Assembly (NCBI GenBank): GCA_902798915.1
Contig: CADBYM010000030.1
Coordinates: forward strand, 1-41,054
Direction of reading: 5' to 3'
Length of the DNA stretch: 41,054 bases
Source of the DNA: an uncultured Coriobacteriaceae bacterium
Lineage (GTDB): Bacteria; Actinomycetota; Coriobacteriia; Coriobacteriales; Atopobiaceae
The notes beneath the pieces were generated by a model that saw only the letters and a list, made by a program, of their open reading frames with translations, was not told the DNA's origin and did no database searches. Numbering within the stretch: position 1 is the first letter of the stretch; each line of letters starts with the position of its first letter. A program made the translations under genes and the position numbers. Shown here in pieces: positions 14,076 through 22,146 of the stretch.

Positions 14076-14255
14076 GTGGCGCGAAAGAAGGAGAAGACGC
14101 TTCGGCAGAAGTATGATGCGTACCTTGCTGCGCGTCCTCGTCTAGCCTGCCTCCTCGTTGGGGTGGGGGCGTTTGCGGTGCTCGTTGGGCTGTACCTCTT
14201 CGTCGTCTTTTCGGGGTTCGGGTCGTCTGCCGACTTTATCTACAATCAGTTCTAG
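14076..14255 (+). CDS. dltX: DltX-like small membrane protein with C-terminal FIYNQF
   Basis: This 59-residue product starts at GTG 14076, with GAGG 7 nt upstream and only 4 nt after the dltD stop. It has a basic N-terminus (residues 3-15), one membrane segment (about 24-46) and ends in FIYNQF. DltX proteins are about 50 residues, have the same build and carry a C-terminal FIYNxF motif; the motif's Tyr has been implicated in handing D-alanine from DltC to the teichoic acid. In most Firmicutes dltX is the first gene of the operon; here it is last. The frame is too short for many gene finders. Confidence 0.85.
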   Translation: MARKKEKTLRQKYDAYLAARPRLACLLVGVGAFAVLVGLYLFVVFSGFGSSADFIYNQF

Positions 14256-14354
14256 AGGTGGCCCCTCCAATGACGGAGGCACCATGATGTGGCCAATCCG
14301 ACGATCCCTCGGAACCCGCATGAGGCCGCGTTGATAAGTTCAGCTCCTGGACTA

Positions 14355-14432
14355 ATGAGATTGAACGCATCCGTGCTTGGGGAGCGCTATCACGCGGAAG
14401 GCGAGCGGCAGATCATGGGCTACCTCGACGAT
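14355..14432 (+). pseudogene. Possible remnant of an AAA-ATPase/PD-(D/E)XK-type gene
   Basis: The plus frame from 14355 reads ...VLGERYHAEGERQIMGYLDD..., which resembles the C-terminal end of the AAA-ATPase-like nuclease family common in gut anaerobes (a G-E-x-Y-H-x-x-G-x-x-Q-I-x-x-Y-L-D pattern). It ends where a second remnant of the opposite strand begins. Only about 26 residues support it, so the call is tentative. Confidence 0.35.
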
Positions 14433-14476
14433 TGCCGCGTCAAGCGAATGGCCTTTTAGACCGGCATCGCGCACAA
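14430..14476 (-). pseudogene. 47-bp remnant of a RelB-like antitoxin gene
   Basis: Positions 14430-14476 match 15212-15258, inside the intact antitoxin gene, in 42 of 47 bases. On the minus strand the remnant reads VRDAGLKGHSLDAAI against VHDAGLEGHALDAAI in the intact protein, so changes respect codons. It shows that a second toxin-antitoxin locus or a duplicate once stood here. Confidence 0.7.
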
Positions 14477-14655
14477 TTAGGCAACTAGTTGATAACTACG
14501 TGATAACTACGAGGCAACTAAACCTACTGGCGCAATTGATTCGCATGGAAGAAAAACCGGTGCAGGTAGCAGGCTTGTAGCCCGCGTCGACCCTCGTTCC
14601 ATGTCCCTGATTTGTGATTCTGCGGCAACTAAACTTCGGTATGTGGTCAAATGTG

Positions 14656-15141
14656 CTAAAGCTCGATTAAGGCGAGCATTTCTGTGGGGGTTGCCGTGCG
14701 TACGGTTGGCGTGCGTAGAAGGGCGGCATCCCATGTAACGAGATAGTCCGCGTTTGCACGTTGTGCTGCGGCAAGAAGCACGTTGTCCTCAAAGTCTGGA
14801 CCCACAGAGCGGTATTTGGATGCGAGCCATAGGTCTGCCTCGTCTATGCCTACGGCCGTCGCAAAGCTGCGGATGTTCTCTAGGCAACCCCACGCAAAGG
14901 CACGTGCGGACGCGGCGTCCGTCTCGCTCACAATACCCTTCTTTGCGCGCACCATCCGCTTCGCTTCGGCAACGAGAACATAGAAAACGGTCTCGAGCTT
15001 TGATGCGCCGTACAATAACGTGGCACCAGCCTCATACGCCCTATTCAAGAACTCGAACGACTCGTCGTGTTTTGGGTGGTTGCCCAGGTAGTTATCGACC
15101 CACACGCACGAGTCAACGAGAATGCGCACGGACTCATTCAC
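14656..15141 (-). CDS. PIN-domain toxin (VapC-like ribonuclease)
   Basis: The 161-residue protein has the PIN-fold order of acidic residues: Asp in ILVDSCVWVDNYLG (residue 10), Glu in SKLETVFYVL (about 50), Asp in IDEADLWLASKYR (about 102) and Asp in GPDFEDNVLLAAA (about 116), then NADYLVTWD. Such proteins cut RNA with a bound metal ion. The start overlaps the end of the upstream antitoxin gene by 8 nt, so the pair is translationally coupled. The antitoxin is of the RelB/DinJ type rather than the usual VapB type. Confidence 0.85.
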   Translation of the reverse strand: MNESVRILVDSCVWVDNYLGNHPKHDESFEFLNRAYEAGATLLYGASKLETVFYVLVAEAKRMVRAKKGIVSETDAASARAFAWGCLENIRSFATAVGIDEADLWLASKYRSVGPDFEDNVLLAAAQRANADYLVTWDAALLRTPTVRTATPTEMLALIEL

Positions 15142-15490
15142 AACCGAGGCCTCTTTCCGCCCAGCGTTCCATAAGCGAGTCCGCTACCATTTCCTCAAAG
15201 GGTCGCCCTTTGATTGCTGCGTCAAGCGCATGGCCTTCTAGGCCGGCATCGTGCACAAAGGTCGCATACAACGCTTGTCCGCATACGACGGGACTCCCGC
15301 TACTCCGCTGCTCGGCTTTATCGAAGACCACATCTAACAGCGCTTCGAGTTGTTCACCCCTCTGCGCTAACTTCTCCCATGCGGCGCGCACAAATGCCGA
15401 TGGTGAAAGATTTTTGCCGTCGAGCGCCGCATTGCCTGCGTCGCGCAGTGCCTGATCCATGCGCACATTGAGCTGTACTGTAGCTGACAT
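15134..15490 (-). CDS. RelB/DinJ-type antitoxin
   Basis: The 118-residue product begins MSATVQLNVRMDQALRDAGNA.. with a ribbon-helix-helix DNA-binding N-terminus as in RelB/DinJ antitoxins, followed by an acidic toxin-binding half. The start at 15490 is set by GGAGT 5 nt upstream; the frame is open to 15526 but that part is the operator. It is first in a two-gene minus-strand operon with the PIN toxin and should repress the operon by binding the palindrome just upstream. Confidence 0.8.
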   Translation of the reverse strand: MSATVQLNVRMDQALRDAGNAALDGKNLSPSAFVRAAWEKLAQRGEQLEALLDVVFDKAEQRSSGSPVVCGQALYATFVHDAGLEGHALDAAIKGRPFEEMVADSLMERWAERGLGCE

Positions 15491-15504
15491 GCTATACTCC
15501 AAAC

Positions 15505-15551
15505 GCTGTACCGTACAGCAAAGCATATCATCCTTCGCATGCTCTTGTCAA
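15505..15551 (-). promoter_or_regulatory. Promoter and operator of the toxin-antitoxin operon
   Basis: On the minus strand TTGACA (15551-15546) and TATGCT (15527-15522) are 18 bp apart. Just downstream lies an odd palindrome GCTGTAC-C-GTACAGC (15505-15519) covering the likely start site. A further half site GCTGTAC occurs inside the gene at 15472-15478. Confidence 0.75.
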
Positions 15552-15961
15552 CTACACTGGCGTGCGGTCCTCGTCAAGAAATCGCCGACGGATATGGCGT
15601 CAGTTCGACGACTGCAACGATACCGATGCTTTGTTGGCCTCCGTAGCATCCCGAAAGAGGATGCTTGCGCCGCAGCTAATCAGGACAAAACCCTCCGGTA
15701 CGTTTGTCCCGGGGCTCGCCGCTTGGCGGGCCTCGTGGCATACGTTCGCGGCATATTTTATAGCGCTCACGGATTTGCAAAACAAAAGCTTGTAATTGGT
15801 GAAACAACAGAATAGATTGGTATTAAGGTGTTGTTTCGACAAATTGTTTAATGATGCGAGCGTGACGAACTCGTATCGCCTACCGAAGGAGGGTGCGCCT
15901 GCATCCATAGCAGCCAGAGAGTACGTATTGATCACTGACCGACCAACAGAACTATCCGACC
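15552..15961. other. Long adhE upstream region with inverted repeat and candidate promoter
   Basis: About 400 bp without a supported gene. A promoter-like pair TTGTAA (15790-15795) and TAGATT (15813-15818) has 17-bp spacing on the plus strand. GAAACAACA (15801-15809) and TGTTGTTTC (15829-15837) form a 9-bp inverted repeat across it, probably a repressor site for adhE. An untranslated leader of about 150 nt would follow. The part at 15600-15760 is more GC-rich and contains CTCGCC/GGCGGG pairings at 15715-15735; a minus-strand open frame there looks unconvincing. Confidence 0.45.
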
Positions 15962-15976
15962 AAAGGAGGATTATCG

Positions 15977-18622
15977 ATGTCCGAAGAGACCAAGACAGTC
16001 TTTGACGATGGCCCAGCCCTCGTCGTGCGCAGCGACGAAGAGCTCACGGAGAAGCTCGCACTCATGCGTGAGGCCCAGGCCAAGTTCGCAACGTATACTC
16101 AGGAGCAGGTTGACAAGATCTTCTACGAGGCGGCCATGGCTGCCAACAAGGCGCGCATCCCTCTGGCCGAGATGGCCGTCGAGGAGACCGGCATGGGCCT
16201 CGTGGAGGACAAGATCATCAAGAACCACTACGCCTCTGAGTACATCTACAACGCCTACAAGCACACCAAGACCTGTGGTGTCATCGAGGAGGACAAGGAG
16301 GGCGGCATCAAGCGAGTCGCCGAGCCCATCGGTGTCATCGGCGCCGTGATTCCCACGACTAACCCCACCTCGACGGCTATCTTCAAGTGCCTCATCGCGC
16401 TCAAGACCCGCAACGCCATCATGATCAGCCCGCATCCTCGTGCAAAGAAGTGCACCGCCGAGGCAGCGCGCGTGGTCCTCGAGGCCGCCGTGGCCGCTGG
16501 TGCGCCTGAGTACATCATCGGCTGGATCGAGGCGCTCTCGCTCGAAAACACGAACACCCTCATGGCCGAGTCCGACATCATCCTTGCCACCGGTGGTCCC
16601 GGCATGGTCAAGGCCGCCTACAGCTCCGGCACGCCGGCCCTCGGCGTCGGCGCGGGCAACACGCCCGTCATCATCGACGACACGGCCGACGTCGTGAACG
16701 CCGTCAACTCCATCATCCACTCCAAGACCTTCGACAACGGCATGATCTGCGCTTCCGAGCAGTCCGTCACCGTAGTGGGCGACGAGGCCTACGCACAGGC
16801 CAAGGCTGAGTTCGAGCGTCGCGGCTGCTATTTCCTCAATCCCGAGGAGCTCGACAAGGTCCGCAAGACCATCATCATCAACGGCCGTCTCAACGCAAAG
16901 ATCGTCGGTCAGAAGGCCGCGACCATCGCGGGTCTTGCCGGTGTCGAGGTGCCTGCGTCCACCAAGATCCTCATCGGCGAGGTCGAGTCGGTTGACATCA
17001 GCGAAGAGTTCGCGCACGAGAAGCTGAGCCCCGTGCTCGCTCTGTACCACGCGGCTGACTTCGAGGAGGCAATCGCCAAGGCTGAGCGCCTGGTTGCCGA
17101 CGGCGGTTACGGTCATACGAGCTCGCTTTACATCAATGTGAACGAGACTGAAAAGATCCAGCGCCACTACGAGGCCATGAAGACCTGCCGCATCCTCATC
17201 AACACCCCGTCGAGCCACGGCGGCATCGGCGACCTGTACAACTTCCAGCTTGCGCCGTCGCTCACGCTGGGCTGCGGCTCTTGGGGCGGCAACTCCGTCT
17301 CCGAGAACGTGGGCGTCAAGCACCTTATCAACATCAAGACGGTTGCAGAGAGGCGAGAGAACATGCTGTGGTTCCGCACGCCAGACAAGGTCTACTTCAA
17401 GAAGGGCTGCATGTCGCTGGCCCTCGGAGAGCTCGGCACGATGGGCAAGAAGCGCGCCTTCATCGTCACCGACCAGTTCCTGTACAAGAGTGGCTTCACC
17501 AAGTCCATCGAGGCCAGGCTTGACGAGATGGGCATTGTCCACAGTTCGTTCTGGGATGTCGAGCCCGATCCCAAGCTGCACAATGCGCAGGAGGGCGTGC
17601 GCCAGCTCAAGGCCTTCGAGCCTGACACCATCATCGCGGTCGGTGGCGGTTCGGCCATGGACGCCGCAAAGATCATGTGGCTCATGTACGAGCATCCCGA
17701 GGCGAAGTTCGAGGACATGGCCATGGACTTCATGGACATCCGCAAGCGCATCTTCGAGTATCCCGAGCTGGGTTCGCAGTGCTACTTCGTGGCGATTCCC
17801 ACGAGCTCCGGCACCGGCTCCGAGGTCACGCCGTTTGCCATCATCACCGAGGCCGAGACCGGCATCAAGTGGCCGCTCGCCGACTACGTCCTCATGCCCA
17901 ACATGGCCATCGTCGACACCGACAACATGATGAGCCAGCCCAAGGGCCTCACCTCGGCCTCCGGCGTGGACGTGCTCACCCATGCTCTCGAGTCGTTCGT
18001 CTCCATCATGGCGTCCGACTACACCAACCCGCTTGCCCTTGAGGCCGGTCGCTTGGTGTTCGAGTATCTGCCACGCGCCTACGACGACCCCAACGACGTA
18101 GAGGCCCGTGACCACATGGCCAACGCGAGCTGCCTGGCCGGCATGGCCTTCGCCAACGCCTTCCTCGGCGTCAACCACTCCATGGCCCACAAGCTCGGCG
18201 CCTTCCACCACATTCCGCACGGCTGGGCCAACGCCGTCATCCTCACGCGCGTCATGCGCTACAACGCCGCCGAGCGCCCGACAAAGATGGGCACCTTCAG
18301 CCAGTATCAGCGTCCGCAGGCCAAGGAGCGCTACTGCCGCTTCGCTCGCTACTGCGGGTTCACCGGCGCCAACGACGACGAGGTCTTCGAGAACTTCATC
18401 GCGGGCATCGAGGAGCTCAAGGCTCACGTGGGCGTCAAGCCGACCATCAAGGACTTCGGCGTGGACGAGCAGTACTTCCTCGACACGCTTGACGACATGA
18501 GCAAGCAGGCCTTCAACGACCAGTGCACAGGCGCCAATCCGCGCTATCCTCTGATCAGCGAGATTCGCGAGCTCTACCTGGACGCCTACTACGACCGCCC
18601 CGCAAGCACGTATGAGGACTAG
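15977..18622 (+). CDS. adhE: Bifunctional acetaldehyde-CoA / alcohol dehydrogenase
   Basis: This 881-residue enzyme reduces acetyl-CoA to ethanol in two steps and regenerates NAD+ in fermentation; it forms long filaments called spirosomes in other bacteria. Residues 1-440 are an aldehyde dehydrogenase domain with the catalytic Cys in NGMICASEQ near 257. After the linker, residues 455-881 are an iron-dependent alcohol dehydrogenase with VGGGSAMDAAK (NAD loop, near 556) and the iron ligands in DVLTHALESF and GAFHHIPHGWANA. The start follows a strong AAAGGAGG by 7 nt. Codon use is highly biased to C-ending codons, in line with high expression. The 5' region carries an inverted repeat that may bind a redox or sugar regulator. 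Confidence 0.97.
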   Translation: MSEETKTVFDDGPALVVRSDEELTEKLALMREAQAKFATYTQEQVDKIFYEAAMAANKARIPLAEMAVEETGMGLVEDKIIKNHYASEYIYNAYKHTKTCGVIEEDKEGGIKRVAEPIGVIGAVIPTTNPTSTAIFKCLIALKTRNAIMISPHPRAKKCTAEAARVVLEAAVAAGAPEYIIGWIEALSLENTNTLMAESDIILATGGPGMVKAAYSSGTPALGVGAGNTPVIIDDTADVVNAVNSIIHSKTFDNGMICASEQSVTVVGDEAYAQAKAEFERRGCYFLNPEELDKVRKTIIINGRLNAKIVGQKAATIAGLAGVEVPASTKILIGEVESVDISEEFAHEKLSPVLALYHAADFEEAIAKAERLVADGGYGHTSSLYINVNETEKIQRHYEAMKTCRILINTPSSHGGIGDLYNFQLAPSLTLGCGSWGGNSVSENVGVKHLINIKTVAERRENMLWFRTPDKVYFKKGCMSLALGELGTMGKKRAFIVTDQFLYKSGFTKSIEARLDEMGIVHSSFWDVEPDPKLHNAQEGVRQLKAFEPDTIIAVGGGSAMDAAKIMWLMYEHPEAKFEDMAMDFMDIRKRIFEYPELGSQCYFVAIPTSSGTGSEVTPFAIITEAETGIKWPLADYVLMPNMAIVDTDNMMSQPKGLTSASGVDVLTHALESFVSIMASDYTNPLALEAGRLVFEYLPRAYDDPNDVEARDHMANASCLAGMAFANAFLGVNHSMAHKLGAFHHIPHGWANAVILTRVMRYNAAERPTKMGTFSQYQRPQAKERYCRFARYCGFTGANDDEVFENFIAGIEELKAHVGVKPTIKDFGVDEQYFLDTLDDMSKQAFNDQCTGANPRYPLISEIRELYLDAYYDRPASTYED

Positions 18623-18654
18623 CCGCGCCGTTTGCCAGAAAGGAAAGGATTGCC

Positions 18655-19419
18655 ATGCAGCTTCCCAAGGATAAGACAGCCATTGTCACGCGCCACAACA
18701 AGGTGGTCTACGATTGCGGCGACACGGTGGCGAAGGTCTTCAATGCAACCAAGCCCTCGTCCGATATCGTCAACGAGGCGCTCAACCTCACCCGTGCCGA
18801 GCAGGCCGGCATCGATGTGCCCGAGCTTATCGAGGTGGGCAAGACGGGCAACAACTGGGCCATCCTGACCAAGAAGGTCGAGGGCAAGACCCTGCGTCAG
18901 CTCATGGGCGAGGAGCCCGAGAAGCTCGACGAGTACCTGGAGCAGCTCATCGGGCTCGAGCTCGCGGTGCATGGGCATCGCGCTCCGCTCATGAATCGTC
19001 AGAAGGACAAGTATGTCCGCATGATAGCCGACGCGTCGGACATCATTACCGAGGCTCAGCGCTACGAGCTTCTGATGCGTCTGGATGGCATGCCCAACCA
19101 CACCAAGCTCTGCCACGGCGATTTCGTACCGTCCAACGTCATCGTGCGCGAGGACGGAAGCATGTGCGTGTGCGACTGGGCGCATGCGACGCAGGGCAAC
19201 GGCGGCGCGGACTGTGCCATCACCTACCTGCACCTCATGCTCAACGGCGAGCAGGACATCGCCGAGCGCTACCTGCAACTCTACTGCGAGCGACAGGGCT
19301 GCACGGTCAACTACGTGCAGGGCTGGATGTCCATCGTGGCTGCGGCTGAGCTCGCGCGTGGCCGCGTGGCCGAGCACGACTACCTGCTGTCGATGGTCGA
19401 TGTCGTCGATTACGTGTAA
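18655..19419 (+). CDS. APH/choline-kinase-fold phosphotransferase
   Basis: The 254-residue protein has the aminoglycoside-phosphotransferase/choline kinase fold. The catalytic loop is HGDFVPSNVIV near residue 156-166 and the metal-binding Asp is in CVCDWAHATQGN near 177-188; residue 25-45 carries the KVF nucleotide-binding Lys. The family phosphorylates small hydroxyl compounds such as choline, ethanolamine or sugars, and also antibiotics, so the name does not imply resistance. It starts 32 nt after adhE with AGGAAAGGA before the ATG and is probably cotranscribed with it. The substrate cannot be set from sequence. Confidence 0.75.
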   Translation: MQLPKDKTAIVTRHNKVVYDCGDTVAKVFNATKPSSDIVNEALNLTRAEQAGIDVPELIEVGKTGNNWAILTKKVEGKTLRQLMGEEPEKLDEYLEQLIGLELAVHGHRAPLMNRQKDKYVRMIADASDIITEAQRYELLMRLDGMPNHTKLCHGDFVPSNVIVREDGSMCVCDWAHATQGNGGADCAITYLHLMLNGEQDIAERYLQLYCERQGCTVNYVQGWMSIVAAAELARGRVAEHDYLLSMVDVVDYV

Positions 19420-19456
19420 GGCCCAAACGACCGAAAACGACAGCTGATCCGAGAGC

Positions 19457-19492
19457 GGCCACCCCAAGGAACGTGAAGGGGTGGCCCATTTT
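19457..19492 (+). terminator. Rho-independent terminator after adhE operon
   Basis: GGCCACCCC (19457-19465) pairs with GGGGTGGCC (19478-19486) around a 12-nt loop, followed by CATTTTG. It lies 38 nt after the kinase-like gene. Confidence 0.85.
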
Positions 19493-19566
19493 GTGCTCGA
19501 GCGGTCTCGTGCCGAAACGCTATAGTTTGGGGCAGGCATGTCGTGGAATCGTGGAAGGAGCGAGGC

Positions 19567-19755
19567 ATGGAGCAGGAGCGCAAGCGCATCAAACGCGCGG
19601 CCGTCTCGGACGAGACGAGGCACGGTCGCCGGAGGGCGGCGGTGAACCCGAACGCACGGAAGGTCGACGAGACGGGCCGCGTCGACAAGACGGGCCGCGT
19701 GTACGAAGGCCGCTTTCCCGAGCGTGATGACGAGCGGGGAGGTGAGTCGCGATGA
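19567..19755 (+). CDS. Small highly charged protein upstream of the clostripain gene
   Basis: The 62-residue product is basic and very rich in Arg, Lys, Glu and Asp, with a GRVDKTGRVYEGRFPER section; no membrane segment, Cys or known domain is visible. GGAAGGAG lies 6 nt before the ATG, and the last bases overlap the next gene's start (ATGA at 19752-19755), which is a typical translation-coupling arrangement. A TATAGT box at 19521-19526 could be the -10 element. The function is unknown; a disordered nucleic-acid-binding protein is one possibility. Confidence 0.6.
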   Translation: MEQERKRIKRAAVSDETRHGRRRAAVNPNARKVDETGRVDKTGRVYEGRFPERDDERGGESR

Positions 19756-21950
19756 CGAAGGGACGTTTGCATACGACGTCATCCGTCCTCGCCGCGGTTC
19801 TCTCGCTCGTCGTTGCGTGTGCGTGCATCGTGGGCTGCTCCGGAAGCGTGATGGACTACGGCACATCGTCCGGGGGCACGGGCGAGACGCTCGAGGAGCG
19901 CGTGGCGAGCGGGCTTTCCGTAAAGGCTCAGAGAGGCAGCAAGACCCTGCAGATTGAGCGTCCTGCACTGACGGGCGCGCGTCCCAAAGACATCAAGGAA
20001 GGTACCTGGACCGTCTTCGTGTACCTGTGTGGCTCCGACCTCGAGACCAACGGGGGTGCCGCAACGGCCGACATGAACGAGATGAAGAAGGCAAGTGGCG
20101 GTGAGAACGTGCGATTCGTGGTCGAGACGGGCGGCGCGAAGCAGTGGCGCGGCAAAGTCGACGGCAAGAAGCTCACGCGCCACGTCATCCAGAACGGCGC
20201 GATTAGTGAGGTGGATAGCGTCAAGGCCGCCGACATGGGCGAGCCGAACACGCTCTCCGACTTCCTTACGTGGGGTCTCAAGACCTATCCGTCGGAGCAT
20301 ATGGGCCTCATCATGTGGGACCACGGTGGCGGCTCCATCTCGGGCGTGTGCTTTGACGAATGCAACAAGTATGACTCGCTGTTGCTGCGTGAGCTTGAGC
20401 TGAGCATGGCAAAGACCGCCCTGACGATGTGGAAGAAGTTCGACTTCGTTGGGTTTGACGCATGCCTGATGGGCACGCTCGAGACCGCAAACATGTTTGC
20501 GAGCTACGCCGACTACATGATTGCGTCACAGGAGGTCGAGCCGGGCACCGGGTGGGAATACAGCAGCATCGTCAAGTATCTTTCGGAGCATCCCAAATGT
20601 ACCGGTGACGAACTCGGCAAGGCATTGTGTGACAGTTACCTTGGGTCGCTGCCGGAGAGGAGCGTTGCGACGGCGACGCTGTCGGTAATTGACCTCTCGC
20701 AGATTGACGGGCTCTTGCAGAGCTTCTACAACTTCTCGGAGGAGATGTTCGAGTCGGGTAGCGACCAAGGGACCCTTGCGACCATGACACGCGGCATTCG
20801 CAGTGCGGAGTGCTACGGCACGAACAACTGGATGGAGGGCTACACCAACATGGTGGACCTCGGCGGCATGGTGAACGCATGCGCTGCGGTGACGCCGAGC
20901 GCCGATGACGTGCGTGACGCGCTTTCGAAGGCCGTGACGTATCAGGTGAGGGGCAGGAGCCACAGGGGCTCGAGCGGTCTCTCTGTGTACTACCCGCTAA
21001 GCGTGAAGGACTCGCGGGAGCTCACGGCGTTCCAGACGGTGGCCGCCAACCCCTCGTACCTCTCGTACGTTGACCGTCTGGCACATGGTGCGACCTACGG
21101 CGGTGGTGCGCAGGCCACACAGTACACGTCGTATTCCGACGAGTCGTGGTATGGCGGCGACCAGCTGTGGTCTTTGCTCATGGACGAGGACACCATCTAC
21201 ACCCTTCTTGGGGCCCTGGCCAGCACGCGCTCGGTAGACCCGCGATGGGAGTATGTGGACGAGCATGACGGGACGAGTCAGGTGGTGACCTTTGCTCAGG
21301 AACCCCAAGTGGACGACGAGGGCGTGTATTGGATGCAGTTCGACGAGGACGGCATCAACAACGTTGCCTCGGCGGACGCACTGGTGTATCGGCAGACCGA
21401 CGACGGCAAGTCGCTGACGCTCGGCGAGACGTACGAGGTGTACACGGATTGGAATGACGGCACCGTGGAGGATGCCTTCGACGGCAAGTGGCTCTCGCTG
21501 CCCGACGGACAGAACCTGTGCCTGTATGTGGTGGAGTCCAACGAAGACGAGGCGACCTTCACCTCGCCGGTGCGCATCAACGGGGAGGATTGCTACCTGC
21601 GTATGCACCAGGACCTCGCGACCGGAGCGGTTGAGGTCGAGGGCAAATGGACCGGATCCGGAGAGAACGGACTGGTCAACCGGAGCTGCCTGTCCATCGA
21701 GCCTGGCGACAAGATCGTCCCCCTGTACAGCACGCAAGCAGAGCAGGGCAACGCGGCCGAGGAATCGTATGACGTCGAGGGCAAGGAGTACGAGGTGCCC
21801 AAGGGCGGACTGACCATCGACTTTGGTGACCTGCCACTCGGTACGTACCGCTATTCGTTCAACATCACCGACGTATATGGCGATCGCTACGTAACAGACC
21901 CGGTGCAGTTCGACGTCGATGAGGACGGCATCTACTTCGTGGCGTCGTAA
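19752..21950 (+). CDS. Clostripain-family (C11) peptidase-like lipoprotein
   Basis: The 732-residue protein has a lipoprotein signal: a basic start, hydrophobic residues 11-28 and a lipobox ending at Cys29 (CIVGC-SGS), so it should be anchored on the outer face of the membrane. The peptidase C11 domain covers about residues 80-430: WTVFVYLCGSDLE near 87, the catalytic His in MWDHGGGSISGV near 197 and the catalytic Cys in FVGFDACLMGTLETA near 238. These enzymes cut after Arg or Lys, often after self-processing. The C-terminal 300 residues look like beta-rich domains without a name I recognise. It is translationally coupled to the small basic protein upstream. Confidence 0.88.
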   Translation: MTKGRLHTTSSVLAAVLSLVVACACIVGCSGSVMDYGTSSGGTGETLEERVASGLSVKAQRGSKTLQIERPALTGARPKDIKEGTWTVFVYLCGSDLETNGGAATADMNEMKKASGGENVRFVVETGGAKQWRGKVDGKKLTRHVIQNGAISEVDSVKAADMGEPNTLSDFLTWGLKTYPSEHMGLIMWDHGGGSISGVCFDECNKYDSLLLRELELSMAKTALTMWKKFDFVGFDACLMGTLETANMFASYADYMIASQEVEPGTGWEYSSIVKYLSEHPKCTGDELGKALCDSYLGSLPERSVATATLSVIDLSQIDGLLQSFYNFSEEMFESGSDQGTLATMTRGIRSAECYGTNNWMEGYTNMVDLGGMVNACAAVTPSADDVRDALSKAVTYQVRGRSHRGSSGLSVYYPLSVKDSRELTAFQTVAANPSYLSYVDRLAHGATYGGGAQATQYTSYSDESWYGGDQLWSLLMDEDTIYTLLGALASTRSVDPRWEYVDEHDGTSQVVTFAQEPQVDDEGVYWMQFDEDGINNVASADALVYRQTDDGKSLTLGETYEVYTDWNDGTVEDAFDGKWLSLPDGQNLCLYVVESNEDEATFTSPVRINGEDCYLRMHQDLATGAVEVEGKWTGSGENGLVNRSCLSIEPGDKIVPLYSTQAEQGNAAEESYDVEGKEYEVPKGGLTIDFGDLPLGTYRYSFNITDVYGDRYVTDPVQFDVDEDGIYFVAS

Positions 21951-21996
21951 GCCACGGGACGCTGTCCGAACGCGTCTGACGGGGGCAATCCCATCG

Positions 21997-22042
21997 AGGG
22001 CATGCGATGCGGGGGCAACCCCGTGGCGCATGCCCTTCTATT
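21997..22042 (+). terminator. Terminator after the clostripain-like gene
   Basis: AGGGCATGCG (21997-22006) pairs with CGCATGCCCT (22027-22036), with an inner GGGG/CCCC pairing, followed by TCTATT. It begins 47 nt after the stop codon. Confidence 0.75.
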
Positions 22043-22070
22043 GCTCATGATGTGCATGAACTCGCGATGC

Positions 22071-22099
22071 TTCCATTTGCGCGGTGAGTCCGGTATGCT
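22071..22099 (+). promoter_or_regulatory. Candidate glmS promoter
   Basis: TTCCAT (22071-22076) and TATGCT (22094-22099) are 17 bp apart. Transcription would begin near 22106, about 40 nt before the ribozyme cleavage site. The -35 match is weak. Confidence 0.4.
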
Positions 22100-22146
22100 T
22101 GCTTGCAAGCGAAGTCCTCTGGAGGGAGGATGCGAGGAGTTCGTTA

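Larger units (their letters stand above)
14256..14655. other. Gene-poor decayed region between dltX and the toxin gene
   Basis: About 400 bp hold no convincing intact gene. The stretch contains two coding remnants (14355-14432 and 14430-14476). Short repeats follow, with GGCAACTA at 14480 and 14512 and GATAACTACG at 14491 and 14501. No clear terminator for the dlt operon was found; the closest is a weak CCTCC/GGAGG pairing near 14265-14280. Confidence 0.6.

Noticed and set aside
15600..15935. 111-codon minus-strand frame in the adhE upstream region
   Set aside because: No ribosome site, no recognised domain, and it covers promoter-like and repeat sequences.
15971..18427. 818-codon open frame on the minus strand opposite adhE
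   Set aside because: It mirrors adhE codon by codon; its Leu/Val/Asp/His-rich translation reflects GC-biased third positions of adhE, not a protein family.
18655..19419. Antibiotic-resistance aminoglycoside phosphotransferase
   Set aside because: The fold motifs fit, but the family is broad, and the adhE-linked context gives no support for a resistance role.
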